Below the pieces are notes generated by a model. That model worked only from the letters and a program-made list of their open reading frames with translations, was not told the DNA's origin and searched no databases. A stretch of DNA of 64,000 nt from Darksidea phi (lineage: Eukaryota > Ascomycota > Dothideomycetes > Pleosporales > Lentitheciaceae): NCBI GenBank assembly GCA_030770425.1, contig JASJFT010000031.1:124001-188000 (forward strand). The letters run 5' to 3'. Below, one piece after another: positions 1-12,600 of the stretch. Both the position numbers and the translations under genes were made by a program. The stretch's first letter is position 1. The number at the start of each line of letters is the position of its first letter.

Positions 1-269
1 TGACTACGCGCCCTCCGCATCATATTCCGGCGCGCTGAACCCATCTAAAGATATATCACGACTTCAAGACACGACACTGTCTCGCCGAGCATCCCACAGG
101 TCAAAACAACGCGCTCCGACGCCAACACGACGCGCTCGCCAGTACCATTCATGCCAGCACCACCGAGGTGTCCGTCACTCGCACGACCGATGCAATACAC
201 GGAATAGAGGCATATATCGCGATCCTGGCGTATTTTGTCTCAAAGCTGGCTACGGTCGTCTCATTTGCC

Positions 270-3200
270 ATGGCGGAGCCTGGCAGGGTCATGGGCCAGA
301 GCGCGAGCAACACGGACTTGGAGGACATTGATGCAGATGGAGAGTACGAGGAGGATGATATTGGATATGGACATGCCGCCGGCCAACACACCCAGGACGA
401 AGTGGGACATACCACGGATGCCGAAGGCTCCGATGTCGACGCCGAGGGCGAAGAGGTGGACGAGGATGATGACAGCGAGCCCGTAGGCGCCGTTAAGATC
501 GCTGCGCCCGAGGATGCATTTTCAGACGAGGACGAGGAGCATGATGCAGACGCCGCGGGAGACTCTTTCTCGGATGCCAAGACCAGCGACAGCGAGGCCG
601 ACTCAAGTAGCTCGGAATCTGATGCGGAAAACCACTGGCAGGCCGAAAGCGAAGGCGAGGAGGGGCCAGAAGAGGAGAAATCAGATCCTAATATATGCGT
701 GTAAGTGCAGTATATCGGCACCAGAAGAAACACGGCTAATAATTGCGTAGCTACTGCAACGGTGACGAAGATAATGACCCGAGCGAGGAGTTTGAGATGG
801 TGCTGTCGTGTTCTCGGTGTGGTGACATGTGTACGTGATTTCGCTCTGAACGTTGACTTTTTACGTTCCCGAATAGCTGACATGACCTTGTTCCTGCAGC
901 ACATCGGCAGTGCGCCCGAGACGCTAACACCCTTAGCTCGGAGGACGGTACGTTGCCCCGTATCCAAAGAACCGAAAATTGCATTGCTGAATATTTCCTT
1001 TTCAGATCCAAAGCGTTGGAGGTGCACAGCATGCATTTCAAATGAACTACATGACAATGAAGACGAGGTTAACTCTGAGTCCGCCGCTCGCCGGAGCCTC
1101 TCTTCTGTCCCCAAGTTGGCGAGGGACCTTCTGCCTTCACATCGGGGTCAGGATCCGGGCGGCCATTCCATCTTCAAAGATCTCATTCTTCCTGATGATC
1201 CTGTTGACGGCTCTAGGTCGCTCAGGAAACGGAAGTCTTCACATGAAGATGAGGCGCCGCTTGTTCGACCGATGAGGAAAAAGCGCAGGTCTTCCGAGGC
1301 TTCCGGGTCAGAGGTGGGAAGGTCCATGGCTGCATCTTCGCCGCATGCGCAAGCCAGAAGCGTGGTAACAGACGGCAATGAAACCGAAGGTGCGCAACAC
1401 ACCGCCTCGGACCACGAAGCTGCGCGTTTGCGCTCGTCGCGCGCCCGCCGGACCAAGCCCCAAAGAAGAGACAAACGGCCGTTGGTATGGATTGAAGAAT
1501 CACAAGGTCTCAATCTCATCGTTGTCTTTCACCTGAATAACGAAAAGGTCCAGCAAATTGTCACTTCGAAGCCCAAGAAGAAGACTCTGACACTGGAACA
1601 AGAGAGACAAGAGCGGCGCCGTGAACGAGACAGGGAACGCCGCGAGCGCAACCGTCGTGCAGCACAGGCAGCAAGGGAATCGGTTGAAGAATCACACTAT
1701 CCCGCCATTCAGGTTCACCAACACTACACCGCGCCGTTCTACGGTTTCGCAGACAAGGAGATGGACGAGAAGAGCAAGCCTTATGGAGGCATACTGTCTG
1801 AAGCGGATGCAGACACATCCAAGACCTACCCGACGCCAGCAGACAGGAAGCGGTTCGAAGAGGCGCGCCAAAAGGCGGAGGAAGACTGGAAGCTGAAGCA
1901 AGACGCCCTGTACGCGAAACACGAACCTCAAAAGCCGTCGAAGCAGGCAGGGCCGCCAAGTAAGATTAAGTGCATCAACTTTGGAGGATGGGAAATCGAC
2001 ACATGGCACGCCGCACCTTACCCGGAGGAATACAGCAAGAACCGAGTGCTCTATATCTGCGAGTTCTGTCTAAAGTACATGAACTCGGACTACGTCGCGT
2101 GGCGGCACAAGGTAAGTGACTGTCTACTCACACAAACCTCTTACTAACTTGAACAGCTCAAATGCCCTGCGAAGCATCCCCCTGGCGACGAAATATACCG
2201 CGACGGCCAGTACTCGTTTTTCGAAGTTGACGGTCGCAAGAACCCCGTCTATTGCCAGAATCTCTGCCTTCTGGCAAAGCTCTTCCTAGGCTCCAAAACC
2301 CTGTACTACGACGTGGAGCCATTTCTCTTCTATGTCATGACCGAGAATGACAGCTACGGCTGCCATTTTGTCGGCTACTTTTCGAAAGAGAAGCGACCAA
2401 GTTCACTCAACAACGTGTCCTGCATCCTGGTACTTCCCATCCACCAGCGCAAGGGATACGGACAGTACCTGATTGAATTCTCTTACCTTCTTACGCGCGT
2501 GGAGAAGAAAACTGGCAGTCCAGAGAAACCGCTCAGTGACATGGGTCTGGTCGCCTACCGGAAGTACTGGCGACTGATGATGTGCGAAGAACTTCTCAAC
2601 CAAAAGTCACCAATCAGTATCACGGCCATCTCCGAGCGCACCGGCATCACGCCTGATGATATTGTGTCCGCGCTCGAAGCGTTGCGTGCTTTGGTGCGCG
2701 ATCCCGTTACGGGAAAGTACGCCCTTCGACTGGACTTTGCCTACTTCAAATCATACATTGAAAAGTACGACAACAGTGACAGCAACAACCCAAAGATCAA
2801 ACCTGAATGCCTCGTATGGACTCCATACGTCATGGGACGCCTCGGCCAGTATGAGGATGGGCCTGCAATGCATGCAGTTCAGCAGCGTGACGAGGTTGAG
2901 GAAGAAGACCGCCCTGAACCGGAGGAAGGTGTCCAAATGCAGATGGCTGCCAAGACGAATGGGACATCGAAGAGCGGTTCAGCTATGGGTGAGGAAGAGG
3001 ATGGACCAGCCACCCCTGCTCTTCTTCCGGAAGAGTCTATCAATGGTGGCTCACCTGCACCGGGCACCCCGCTCGCCAACGGCTCTATCATCGCCGTCGC
3101 CGGATCTCAGATTACCAGTGCATCATCTATCCCCCCTACGCGGTATGAAGTCTTTCCACCCGTACCAGGACAAGCTCCTCCCAGACGTCGACCTGGACGT

Positions 3201-3725
3201 CCCTTTGGTTCACGCCGACGAACCAGCACGCCTCAAAGGAACCGCTCTCAGAACCTGAGCATCGCCACAGCCCCTGTATCTCGCATCCGGCTTCCCAGCG
3301 GGAAAGCTTCGCCGACTGCCAATGGCGCTGTTACACCCAGCACTATGAGTCTGAGGCGCGGCAGAAGTCAGCTTGGCCAGAGCGTTACAAATGGGATCGA
3401 GGATGACGACGAGGACGATGACGAGGGCGGCGAGGTTAAGCCACACCGCAGACGACCTACGCGGAGTTCTACTGGCAGCCCGCGAACCGCGAAGAAAGGA
3501 AAGGGGAGGGTGGTGGAGGATGACGAGGAAGAGGAAGAAGAAGAGGAGGAGGAGGAAGAAGAAGAAGAAGAAGATGATGATGATCATGAGGAAGAGGAAG
3601 ACGATGAGGAGGATGAAGCCGAGATCAACGACGACGAAGATCAAGACGCCGAAGGTGAGGATGATGATATGGACCTTGATGCAGAAGGGGAGGACGACGA
3701 TGACATCGTTATGCAAGGCGCATAG
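270..3725 (+). CDS. SAS3: MYST-family histone acetyltransferase, SAS3-like, with N-terminal PHD finger
   Basis: Five exons (270-700, 751-830, 900-947, 1006-2111, 2157-3725) join in frame to 1077 aa. Residues 1-140 are very acidic. A complete C4HC3 PHD finger follows (about 142-200; CVYC, CSRC, HRQC, CTAC), assembled only after removing three short introns. The MYST domain covers about 530-780: a C2HC zinc finger (CEFC ... H ... C, split by intron 4), the SCILVLP strand that carries the conserved active-site Cys region, and the acetyl-CoA loop QRKGYG. The C-terminus has an AT-hook-like PRRRPGRP and a long Glu/Asp run. MYST enzymes of the Sas3/MOZ type acetylate histone H3 in NuA3-type complexes in the nucleus. 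The start is the first in-frame ATG; the open frame continues upstream without one. The family is certain; SAS3 rather than another MYST member is inferred from the PHD finger and acidic tail. Confidence 0.9.
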
Positions 3726-4401
3726 AGATGATTCGGATTGTTAAATCATTTGGAACAGCCTTGCTTTTATTCGATCTGTTATCATCGCGTTATAACTTTG
3801 GGGTCCACGGCTCTCAGCAAGTGCTTCGCTGACATTTAGCCTCTGGCGAAGGATTTTGCATTGGGAGATACCTAGCGACAGGATTTGTCCTTTGAATACA
3901 GTCTTTCTCATCTTCCTTCCAACATTGACCATTCCAACATTCAAAACAGCGCCACGTGATGTCCCCTCGGACCCATCGGCCCAAATTCCTCCGTCCAACC
4001 CCAACATCGTCTCTCATTCCTTCCCTCATAACCGCACTCTCCTTTACCCGGTGGAAACGCCATAAGGCTATATGCACCCCACATGGGTCCCTCCTCTGTG
4101 GCGTTCGTCTCCGTCCCCACTCCCACTATGCGCACTCATCTGTGTGCGATTGCGCAGCGCCTGGGGCATATCGGATCGGATCGGGCGGTGCAGGCTAATG
4201 TGTCTGCATAGACGCGCCGCTAATGTTGCTGTTTTACCCGGATACAGTAGTGGCTGGACAGACCGCCGGGAGAGATGGTGACGAGCGGCAGTGACGATCG
4301 TGAGCGTATGCGGGGATGAGACAATTGGTAGCTTTGTTCGAGGGATAGGGTTGAATCTCCACTTCTTCTAAACCGCCATACCCATGCATGTATGTATGTG
4401 C

Positions 4402-4430
4402 GTATCTATCTGTCTATCTATCTATCTATC
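4402..4430. repeat. (TATC)n microsatellite
   Basis: Short run of TATC units with one TGTC variant, in the spacer between the acetyltransferase gene and the GH43 pseudogene. I see no gene in the spacer 3726-4489. Confidence 0.8.
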
Positions 4431-4489
4431 GAGGTGATATACCGCTTAACGACAAGCTTCACCGCTCATTTTGGCTCGGTTCGGCAATC

Positions 4490-6996
4490 ATGCTACTCGT
4501 TGCCGTGCTCAGCTTCTTTTTCCCTGCATGGTGTTTAGCGCCGGTGTTGGAGGGGACTCTGTTTGCTAATCCGATCTTGCCTGGTTTCCATCCTGATCCG
4601 AGTTGTATCTTTGACGACGGGGGAGGACACGTTTTTCCGCGCGTCGAGTAGCTTTAGTGTTTTTCCGGGGGTGCCGATACATGCAAGTCGGGATTTGGTG
4701 AGGGGAGGTTGGTTGATGAGTAGGCTTTGATCTTAGCACGGAGGGTATGATGGTATGTTGTTGGAAGGGATGGTGGGAGGGAAACACGTATCTCGTTTCA
4801 GACTACGTCTAAAGCACGGAGGCAGTAGGGGATGCAGTGCTAGTATCCTTCATTACCTGAGCGCCAAACCATCATCTCTCCCTTCACCCCTGCTATGCTA
4901 TTCTCCTTCCTCTCGACATCTAGTCCCAGAAGAAAGAATCGTACACCAAGTCCCCCAGAGACAACGTCATAAACCGCCCTACCCACCCCTCGCCCAAACA
5001 AGCGGCTCAACAAGCCGTATATGGGCCTCAACGGCACATTCTACATAGTAACTACACTAGTGCATGATAAGAAGGCGCCTGAGGATTCAGAGAGGTGGGA
5101 TAATGTACGTCTCACCCCGTGTTCCTACTCATACTTCTACGTCCACCCCTTTTCCCACGCAGGTATATTTAAGAGTACATATGTATATGTTGTTAGCTAA
5201 ATAAATGCAGCAGATGTATGTAGATTATCTTCTCCACGCCCAACGTCTGGGATGGTAGTCAGTGGGGCCACGCCGTGCATTTTGCCTTTGAGGGCTACGA
5301 TACGAGTCCGTTTTGGGATGAGGAGGAGGAAGCATATGTAGTGGGGTGTCATGCTTATCGTGTTGAGTATGTTCTTTTCCTTTTCCTATGTATCCCCCCT
5401 TCTACGACCGGTGCTTTCTTGCGCTTTGTATGCTGATGCTGATGCTGATGCTGATAGACCTGGTATCCATCTCGATAAAGTCGATCTTCAGACAGGCGAG
5501 TTAAAGGGGAATGGGATGGATCTGTGGAATGGAACGGGTGGCTGGTATGTTGGCGGCGTCTGTCCAGAATGGAGGGAAATGGGGAGATGCTGGCTAATCC
5601 TGATCCTGACGTTGATGTTGATGGATAATTAGGCGCCTGAAGGTCCACACATCTACAAGAAAGACGGGTATTACTACTTACTCCTCGCCGAAGGTAAACA
5701 CATTCCCCAACAAATCAACATACTCTCATCCTATATCTAAAAGTCTATAGGTGGTACCGGCCTCGACCACATGGTAACCCTCCCCTACGAGCCCCACCCC
5801 TTCAACCCCATCTTATCAAACGCCAACACAACAGAATACGGTACATCTCCCCTCATTCCCCACCTTCTATCCTTCCCCTAACTCCCCCCATTCTAACAAC
5901 AGTATACAGTCCAAACCATCGGCCACGCAGACCTCCTCCATGACACCCACAACAACTGGTGGGCCGTCGCACTCGCCACACGCTCAGGTCCAGCGTACTT
6001 TACATGCCCGATGGGTAGAGGGACGGTACTAACGAATGTGACATAACCGAATGGGCCGTGGCCTGTATTCAACAATCCTGTCAAAGGGACGATGAGGGGA
6101 TGGGAAGGCGCTGGCGCTGGAAGGGAAATATCCGGGGACGGGTAAGTTGGCAGACTCGCACGCTGCAACAATGTGATATATCGCGAACGGGTATATGAAC
6201 TGATGATCTCCAGACCGTTTGTACATGAAGGCGACGATGGCCTTGAATTCCCGCCGGGCTCATCGATGCCCCTGCATTTCGTACACTGGCGTCCTCCGAT
6301 CGCGGAGAACTATGCTGTTTCGCCGCTGGGGCATGCGGAGAGGCTGCGTCTTAAGCTTTTGAAGCTGAATTTGACGGGTGTGGATGGGAATGTGGGGGGA
6401 GAGGGAGGTCAGACGCTTCTTGGGAGACGGCAGGTTGATACGCTGTTTATGTATCGGGTGGATATGGAGTACAGTCCGAAGACGGTGGAGGAAGAGGTTG
6501 GGATAACGCTGTTCTTGACGCAGGTAATTGAGAGTCTAAGAGGAAGCTGAGGAGATGGGTTGAGAGATTGAGATGACTATGCTGATATGTGATAGAACCA
6601 TCACGCCCGCTTCGGCCTCACTCTCCTGCCATCTAACAACACAAACGGCACGCTCATCCCGCACTTCCGCTTCCACGCCATATCTTATGTACCCGTGCCG
6701 CCCTCCTTCAGTATTCCCGCTCCAACTTCCCTCCTTGACACCGCAATCTCCACCACAAACCTCACCTTCGAGCTCAAACCAGTGAACCCAACGCACTACT
6801 CTTTCGCCACGGGGCCCGTCAACAGCAAAGCGCCATTAACTGTGTTAGCGTACGGGCCGGGTGATACCGTGAGTTGGGCTTTACACGGGCATTGGTGGGC
6901 GTCTATGCGACGAGTAATGGAGGAAATGGCACGGAGGCGGCGTATGTGCGGAATTGGAGATGGGGCAAGTCAGAGACAACATCGATACGCCGTTAG
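4490..6996 (+). pseudogene. Decayed glycoside hydrolase family 43 (beta-xylosidase/arabinofuranosidase type)
   Basis: Pieces of one GH43 enzyme appear in order. They are a signal peptide and FANPILPGFHPDPSCIF at 4490-4610; SSSFSVFPG and HASRDL near 4650; GTFYIVTTLVHDKKAPED near 5030; a segment from VWDGSQWGHAVHFAFEGYD through WNGTGG with introns (5224-5543); [27 protein letters not shown] and NNWWAVALATRSGP near 5920-6000; and a C-terminal beta-sandwich from about 6230 ending in YVRNWRWGKSE. Breaks: one extra G in the G-run near 4620, loss of a stretch before GTFYIV, loss of about nine residues after LDHMVT, a TAA stop at 6043-6045 where the family has Trp, and a missing G near 6880. GH43 enzymes are secreted and trim xylan or arabinan side chains. 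Two of the breaks are single-base changes in G runs and could be read errors, but the stop and deletions make it a pseudogene. Confidence 0.85.
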
Positions 6997-7747
6997 TAGA
7001 AGGCCGAGAAACCTAAAAGTCTAGTGCATAGACATTCCAAATGTCTTGTTATCCCGAGTCATGTTCCCACAAGCCAGCGAGCACTCTCCTCACTTCGCCG
7101 TCGCCGTGACGCAATCTTCGGAATCGGGATGAACATATGCAGCTCCCCATTCCGGTCGCCACACGACATCAATACATGTTGTACGCTCCCCAAAATAGCA
7201 CAACATTAGTGGTGTCTTCCCGATTCAACTGCACTCGCATCATTCCATCCCTATAAGCAAGCTGTGCGGCCATGCATGCCATGCAAGGGTGGGTAGAGGA
7301 GCCGATACACTGTGCAACGTGACAGTGCGTCGTCGTTGTCCGTGATGGAGTTTGGCACGACGATGACGTTTAACGGCCAGCTGAACGTTTTCGGGTTTCA
7401 GGAAAAGGGGGCTGGTTGTGAGGGTGAGCCTGACTACGATAAGGCTAAAGAGAGAAGGGGATAGCCTGATGCTAGGCTCAATTTGGATGATCTGAGCGAT
7501 TAGGTAAGGAAGACCAGGGTTGCTTCCGAACCCTTCATTGGTGGGGCCGAAAGGATGTGTGGCGGGGATTCGTAGCCACCGTTGAGACGACGATCCCTGG
7601 TTTCTAAGAGAGGTCGCGGGGAAAGGTTCTTTGTCCCACCCTGACGTATCAGAAGAAGATATTGAAGCTCTCCGGTCAATTCCGAATACGAACTGCGAGT
7701 ACCACCGACGACGTCATCTCAAACGCTCGAGTGTGGTTGCAAGCAAT
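6997..7747. other. Spacer between GH43 pseudogene and P450 gene
   Basis: No gene found. The last part should hold the P450 promoter. An open frame runs upstream of the chosen P450 start but has no ATG. Confidence 0.5.
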
Positions 7748-9663
7748 ATGCTGGGGGTGCAACTCACGCCCGCAACGCTGGGCATTCTGGCATCTGTCGT
7801 CGTCTTCCTCCATGCTTTAGTTGCGTACCTACGCAACCCTCTACGCAAGATCCCAGCAGCGCATCGTTTGTCCCCCTTCTCATCTCTTTGGATCCACTAT
7901 GTGCGATGGCGCTCAATTGAGAACGCGACTCTGAAAGCAGCACACGACAGACATGGTCCCGTGGTCTGTCTTGGCCCGAATGAAGTCAGCGTCAACTGCG
8001 TGCAAGGCGGAATCAGGGATGTGTATGCTGGTGGATTCGAGAAGGGAGAGCCGAATGGCGGGTTCAATTGGTACGGGTTCTTTGCGAACTATGGAGGGTG
8101 AGTCATGCCCATTGCCATGGACAAGTGTGATGCTGATGAGTGGTAGAGTTCCCAACATGTTCTCGACGGGCGGCAACAAGACGCACTCGCTCCGGAAGCG
8201 GATGCTCAGCAACATCTACAGCAAGTCGGTTGTGACTGCTTCGCCGGCGCTCCTCGCGCAGACCTCGACCATTCTCTATGACCGCTTTTTACCCTATCTG
8301 ACGTCGACCTTCTCGCAGAAAGAGCCAGGAGTGTTGAACGTCTATGCGCTCCTTAGCGCAACCACCATGGACATCGTCACCGGCTACATTTTCGGGCTGA
8401 AGTCGAGCTCGAACCTCCTTCAAGACCCGAAGAAGCTGGGCTGGTTCCTGGATCTGTACAACTCGCGCCGGTCGTTCAACTTCTGGCCGCAGGAACTGCC
8501 AGGCTTTACAGCGTTCTTGGAGAAGTGGCTCAGGTATAGGCTCGTTCCAAAATGGGTTGACGAGGCCAATATTGAGATCGAGAAGTGGACGCAAACTATG
8601 TGCGAGAGCGCTAGCGCCGTGCTGAGTGGAGGCGAGATGAAAGTCACAGATACTCCCGTAGTGTACCAGCAGCTTTCCGCCGCCTTGTCGAAGGAAGCGA
8701 AGAAGGCTGGGGACGAGAAGGCGGACTTGAGCCAGCAGATTGCGAGCGAGGTCCTAGACCATCTTGCCGCAGGCTTCGACACATCGGGTATAACACTCAC
8801 CTACGTGATCCACGAGCTCTGCCGTAACCCAGAGATGCAAGCACGACTTCAGAAAGAGCTTCAGACTCTATCTCCACAACTCACTGCCTCGTCATCTTCT
8901 CGTTTACCTGATCCAAAAGCAGTGGATGCACTCCCGCTGCTTCACGCTGTTATATGGGAGACACTGCGTCTCCACTCCGCCATCCCAGGCCCACAGCCGC
9001 GAGTGACGCCCCCACAAGGCTGCCGTCTCGGTGCGGCGGACAAGCCATACTATGTACCGGGAGGTGTGCGGGTGAGTGCAAGTGCAGGCCTGCTGCACCG
9101 GAACGAGGATGTGTACGAGCGTGCCAGCGAGTGGCGACCGGATCGATGGTTGGACCTGGACAAGGTTGGCGCAGAGAAGAGAAAAGACATGGAAAGTAGG
9201 TGGTTCTGGGCTTTTGGAAGGTCAGTCGGCCATCTTGATCTCTACAAGGACACTGACCAGAATAGCGGCGGCCGGATGTGTGTCGGGAGTCACTTGGCTA
9301 TATATCGTGAGTCGACCTTCTGGTGTGATGCTATCGTGGAACCGATGCTGCGTGTCTAAATGGCGTCGACCACAGTGCAAGGCTACTCCGGACTCTTGAC
9401 AAGTCAAGGGCATAGTGGCGGGGAAGCGGGAGCGAAACAGCCCCTCTTCGCACTGTAGCCTGGCATCGTTCGGCACGAGAAGGAACCAGACGTTGAGTCG
9501 TTTGCTGACATCAACTACAGAGATGAAGTACATCATTGCTGTGCTGTACTCTAGCTACACCACCACTATTGTGGACGATGTTGGCATTGAGCAGGTCGAC
9601 GCCTACACCGCACCTCCGACGAGCGATAAGCTGATGATCAGACTTCAAAGGCTAGACGCCTGA
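7748..9663 (+). CDS. Cytochrome P450 monooxygenase
   Basis: Four exons (7748-8097, 8147-9220, 9266-9306, 9521-9663) give 535 aa, a usual length for a microsomal fungal P450. An N-terminal hydrophobic anchor (LGILASVVVFLHALVAYL) would hold it in the ER membrane. The I-helix oxygen-binding motif AGFDTSG lies near residue 325, the K-helix ExxR (ETLR) near 388, then WRPDRW, and the heme loop FGSGGRMCVG with the ligand Cys near 479. That loop is split by a 45-bp intron, and the 214-bp last intron is long for this window. The start is the first ATG before the anchor. Substrate unknown; there is no intact biosynthetic core enzyme nearby, so I assign no pathway. Confidence 0.9.
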
Positions 9664-12600
9664 CATGAGGCATGTGAAGACCGGGTAATCCCGCCGGCCA
9701 CCCCGCTATGCCCCCTCTTCACTACCGGTAATGGCGAGTGAGGGAACGTTCAGCTCCACGTGAGCTGAATTAGCGATATATCACATATGGATAATCTAGA
9801 CAGAAGGGGCATAGATCGGGAACGTCCAGTGTCGGGCAAGTGTTGTAGGGTGCCCTTTGTAGCACCAGTGTGTTGCACCCGAAGCCTACCGTTTGTTCGT
9901 ACCATGGTTGTAGAGATGGCTAGTGACGCTACGGTTGGAGGACATTGGTTACCAATGTGACTTTGAAAGAATCTCGACAACGTTGTTGACTCGTGCTAGA
10001 AATGCAGCCCGTTCTTCCTGATGATTGGTGGACTCTAAGAACTAGGCTCGGTGGCTCGTGATGGTAGAGAAGTGTTTCTGTGGGGCGATGCCCCTTTGGA
10101 CATTGGACTCCAAACATATCGCTGCCCCCCGGTGATCATGAGGCAGAGATCGAAAGAGGGGCCGTTGCCTCAATCCGGACAGCGCTCGAGTCGGCTTGAC
10201 CATCCCACCACTCGCATACGGCCACGGGAAAAGCCAAGCGTGCTGTAGGAGTACATGCGAGTGAATATTGGTGGCCTGTTGCGTAACCGAGTCACAGCGC
10301 GCTGCGCATAACGGACCCAGCCCCAAACTTCTTAGCCCGTCACCTGCACGCCGCACAACAGCCCTCCGCCTGCCGTGTCCACCGTTTCTGGTTCCGCGTG
10401 CAGATTGGGAACATGAGTGGACAGCTGACGAGGGACTGTGGGCTTGTGGTCCTTCTGGCTGTGTAGGGGGGTTGTGACGCTGTCATCTTTAGCCTTATCC
10501 TGCGAATCTGGAGGCGAGCTCGCAACGATGGAAGCGAGACTGAGAGTAGACCCCGCTTGCTTCACTGCAAGGCAGTGCAGACTGCCAGCGGTGGGGCGGT
10601 ATTGGGTCTCGGTCGGCTAATGGAAGGTCTTGGGCTTCATAGTAGTATATATCGCGCATACTCACAGCTGCCGAGATGCAAACCGAGGGCTTCTTGTGGC
10701 TGCTGTGCATCCCTCTACGGCGCTTCCCAGGGGCAAAGTTGCGGGAGGGAAAAGCGGCTACGTAGATGGCGTCTCACATTGGTCACGCTGTCGAGAATAC
10801 ATATAGCTTGGGAGCTGATTAGCCTGCGCCGATGGGCGGTGTTGGGAGAGTGATCAATGGGTTCTAGTAGCAGCGGTCAGTGCGGAAGAGAGGCCACAAG
10901 GCAGTGAGTGTGAGTGGGAATCTGTTGGCGGGGACGTTCCCGAGCACGTAATGAACCGCATGCCAGGTCAGCAAATTCTCCGAGAGGCAACGTGAGAAGG
11001 GAAGCCATGTGGTCATCGCCAGTCAGCTTGGAGAGCGGGCGCAGACTTGGCTTGGGCAACGTACTGCCGCAGCACATTGCTTGCTGCACAGAAGCGATAC
11101 TCTGCCGATGTACAAGAGAAGCTTGACGGCATGTGAGCCATGCTCAGCGCCGTGGGCCGTGCAACAGCAGTGCACACAGCCAGGATGCGCCTGCCTAAGG
11201 CACTATGGCGGATTCAGAGAGCTGTCTATAGCGGATACAGAGGCGCCAAGATTGCATTTTATGACGGAAGAAATTGGACGGCCTTTGAGGTACAAGTCAG
11301 CAAGTACCACGACGAGACATGGCGCGAGATTGCGGATCAAGCCACACCCATCCATCGGCTTACCGAATAGATTGAGAGGGTGATTAATTGCGAGAAGCCT
11401 CGCCGGCAAAGCGAATGCAGCAGTGGGGCGATGTGCCGTGATGCGGCAGCTTGGTGGTGCTCGTCGAGGCGCATGCGCTGGGCTGGCTTCCTCTTTGGGA
11501 CGGCCAACATCAACAGGCATTCGTTTCGGGAGCTGCCTTTGGGCGGAGCTCTGTGGGCACCCAAACCGGGCATGAGGATGTCGGAGAGCGGAGCGGAGCT
11601 GGCTCGGCGGGAGGGTGCATGGGGAGCGGAAACGGCCGACATGTGGAGAGTCGGAGCGCGCTGTAGCAACCCGTGACGAGCAATCTATGGCGTCTGAGGA
11701 CGACGCAGCGCGGACTGGCGGCGGCACCGGCGCCGGCAACGGGAAGTCAATGTTGATTAAGTCGATATGGACCCATGTTGGAGCATCGTTTGCGCTGTGC
11801 CGAGTGCCCACAGCGGCATATGCAGACGCCTGCAGGTACCGCGGCGGGGGCCAGGCGATGACGGGCGCGAGAGCGGGCGATGGCGGGTGCGAGCGCGGAC
11901 ACTGGCGTCTGGCCATCGCATCTGGCAGCGCTGGGCCTGGAGGACGCTGGCCGGGAGGGCGCTGGCAGGGACGGGGGCCCGAGAGTGGTGTTGCAGGCAG
12001 ATTGGGCCGTGGCAGGAGGTTGATTGAGAACCCGGGGCGGGAGAGAGACCAAGGCCAGGGCCGGCTATACCGTCGCCGTACGGGTGCCGTCAGCGCCCAT
12101 GGCTAAAGACAGGGCGACGGCGAGGCGACGGCGAATGGGACGGCGGGTGGTGGTGTAACTTCGTAGAATTCTTCAGCGATGCGGCCGGGGCATGTCGCGC
12201 CCCGGCCACCATCCTGGCGGGCAATCTGTCCCAGCCACAGCGAGATTGACGGCGATCTCCTCGCACCGTGCACCTCACCCGTCAATTGCTCACATCCCAC
12301 GACGTCGTCCTCCTCATCCAGCCACGGCTGCATTCTGCCGCGGACCTTCTGGCCCTTCCCCTGGCCCTCCTAGCCACGCCGCCTCAACACCACGCCCTCT
12401 CTACCACGATGGCTGGAAACCGATACTGATACCTGCGGGCTGGCCCCCCAGGGCCGGCGAGCACGCTGTCCCGGGCCTCACGCAGCGTCTGAGCCGTCTT
12501 CTGCCGTGTGACCTGAACATGCACTGGTGATGCAGCCCGCGCCCCTAGCCCCAGCCGCCTATCGCTTTTCAATGCGTCGAGTCTCGAGGCACCCAAGGGG

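Noticed and set aside
149..1114. 321-codon open frame on the minus strand
   Set aside because: Ser/Ala-rich antisense shadow of the acidic N-terminus of the SAS3-like gene; no domain.
3210..3716. Minus-strand open frame with long Phe/Leu/Ile runs resembling membrane segments
   Set aside because: Antisense of the Glu/Asp codon run in the acetyltransferase tail, which reads as hydrophobic residues on the other strand.
11203..11916. 237-codon minus-strand open frame
   Set aside because: Pro/Ala/Ser/Arg-rich, overlaps opposite-strand open frames, no motif; explained by GC-rich DNA.
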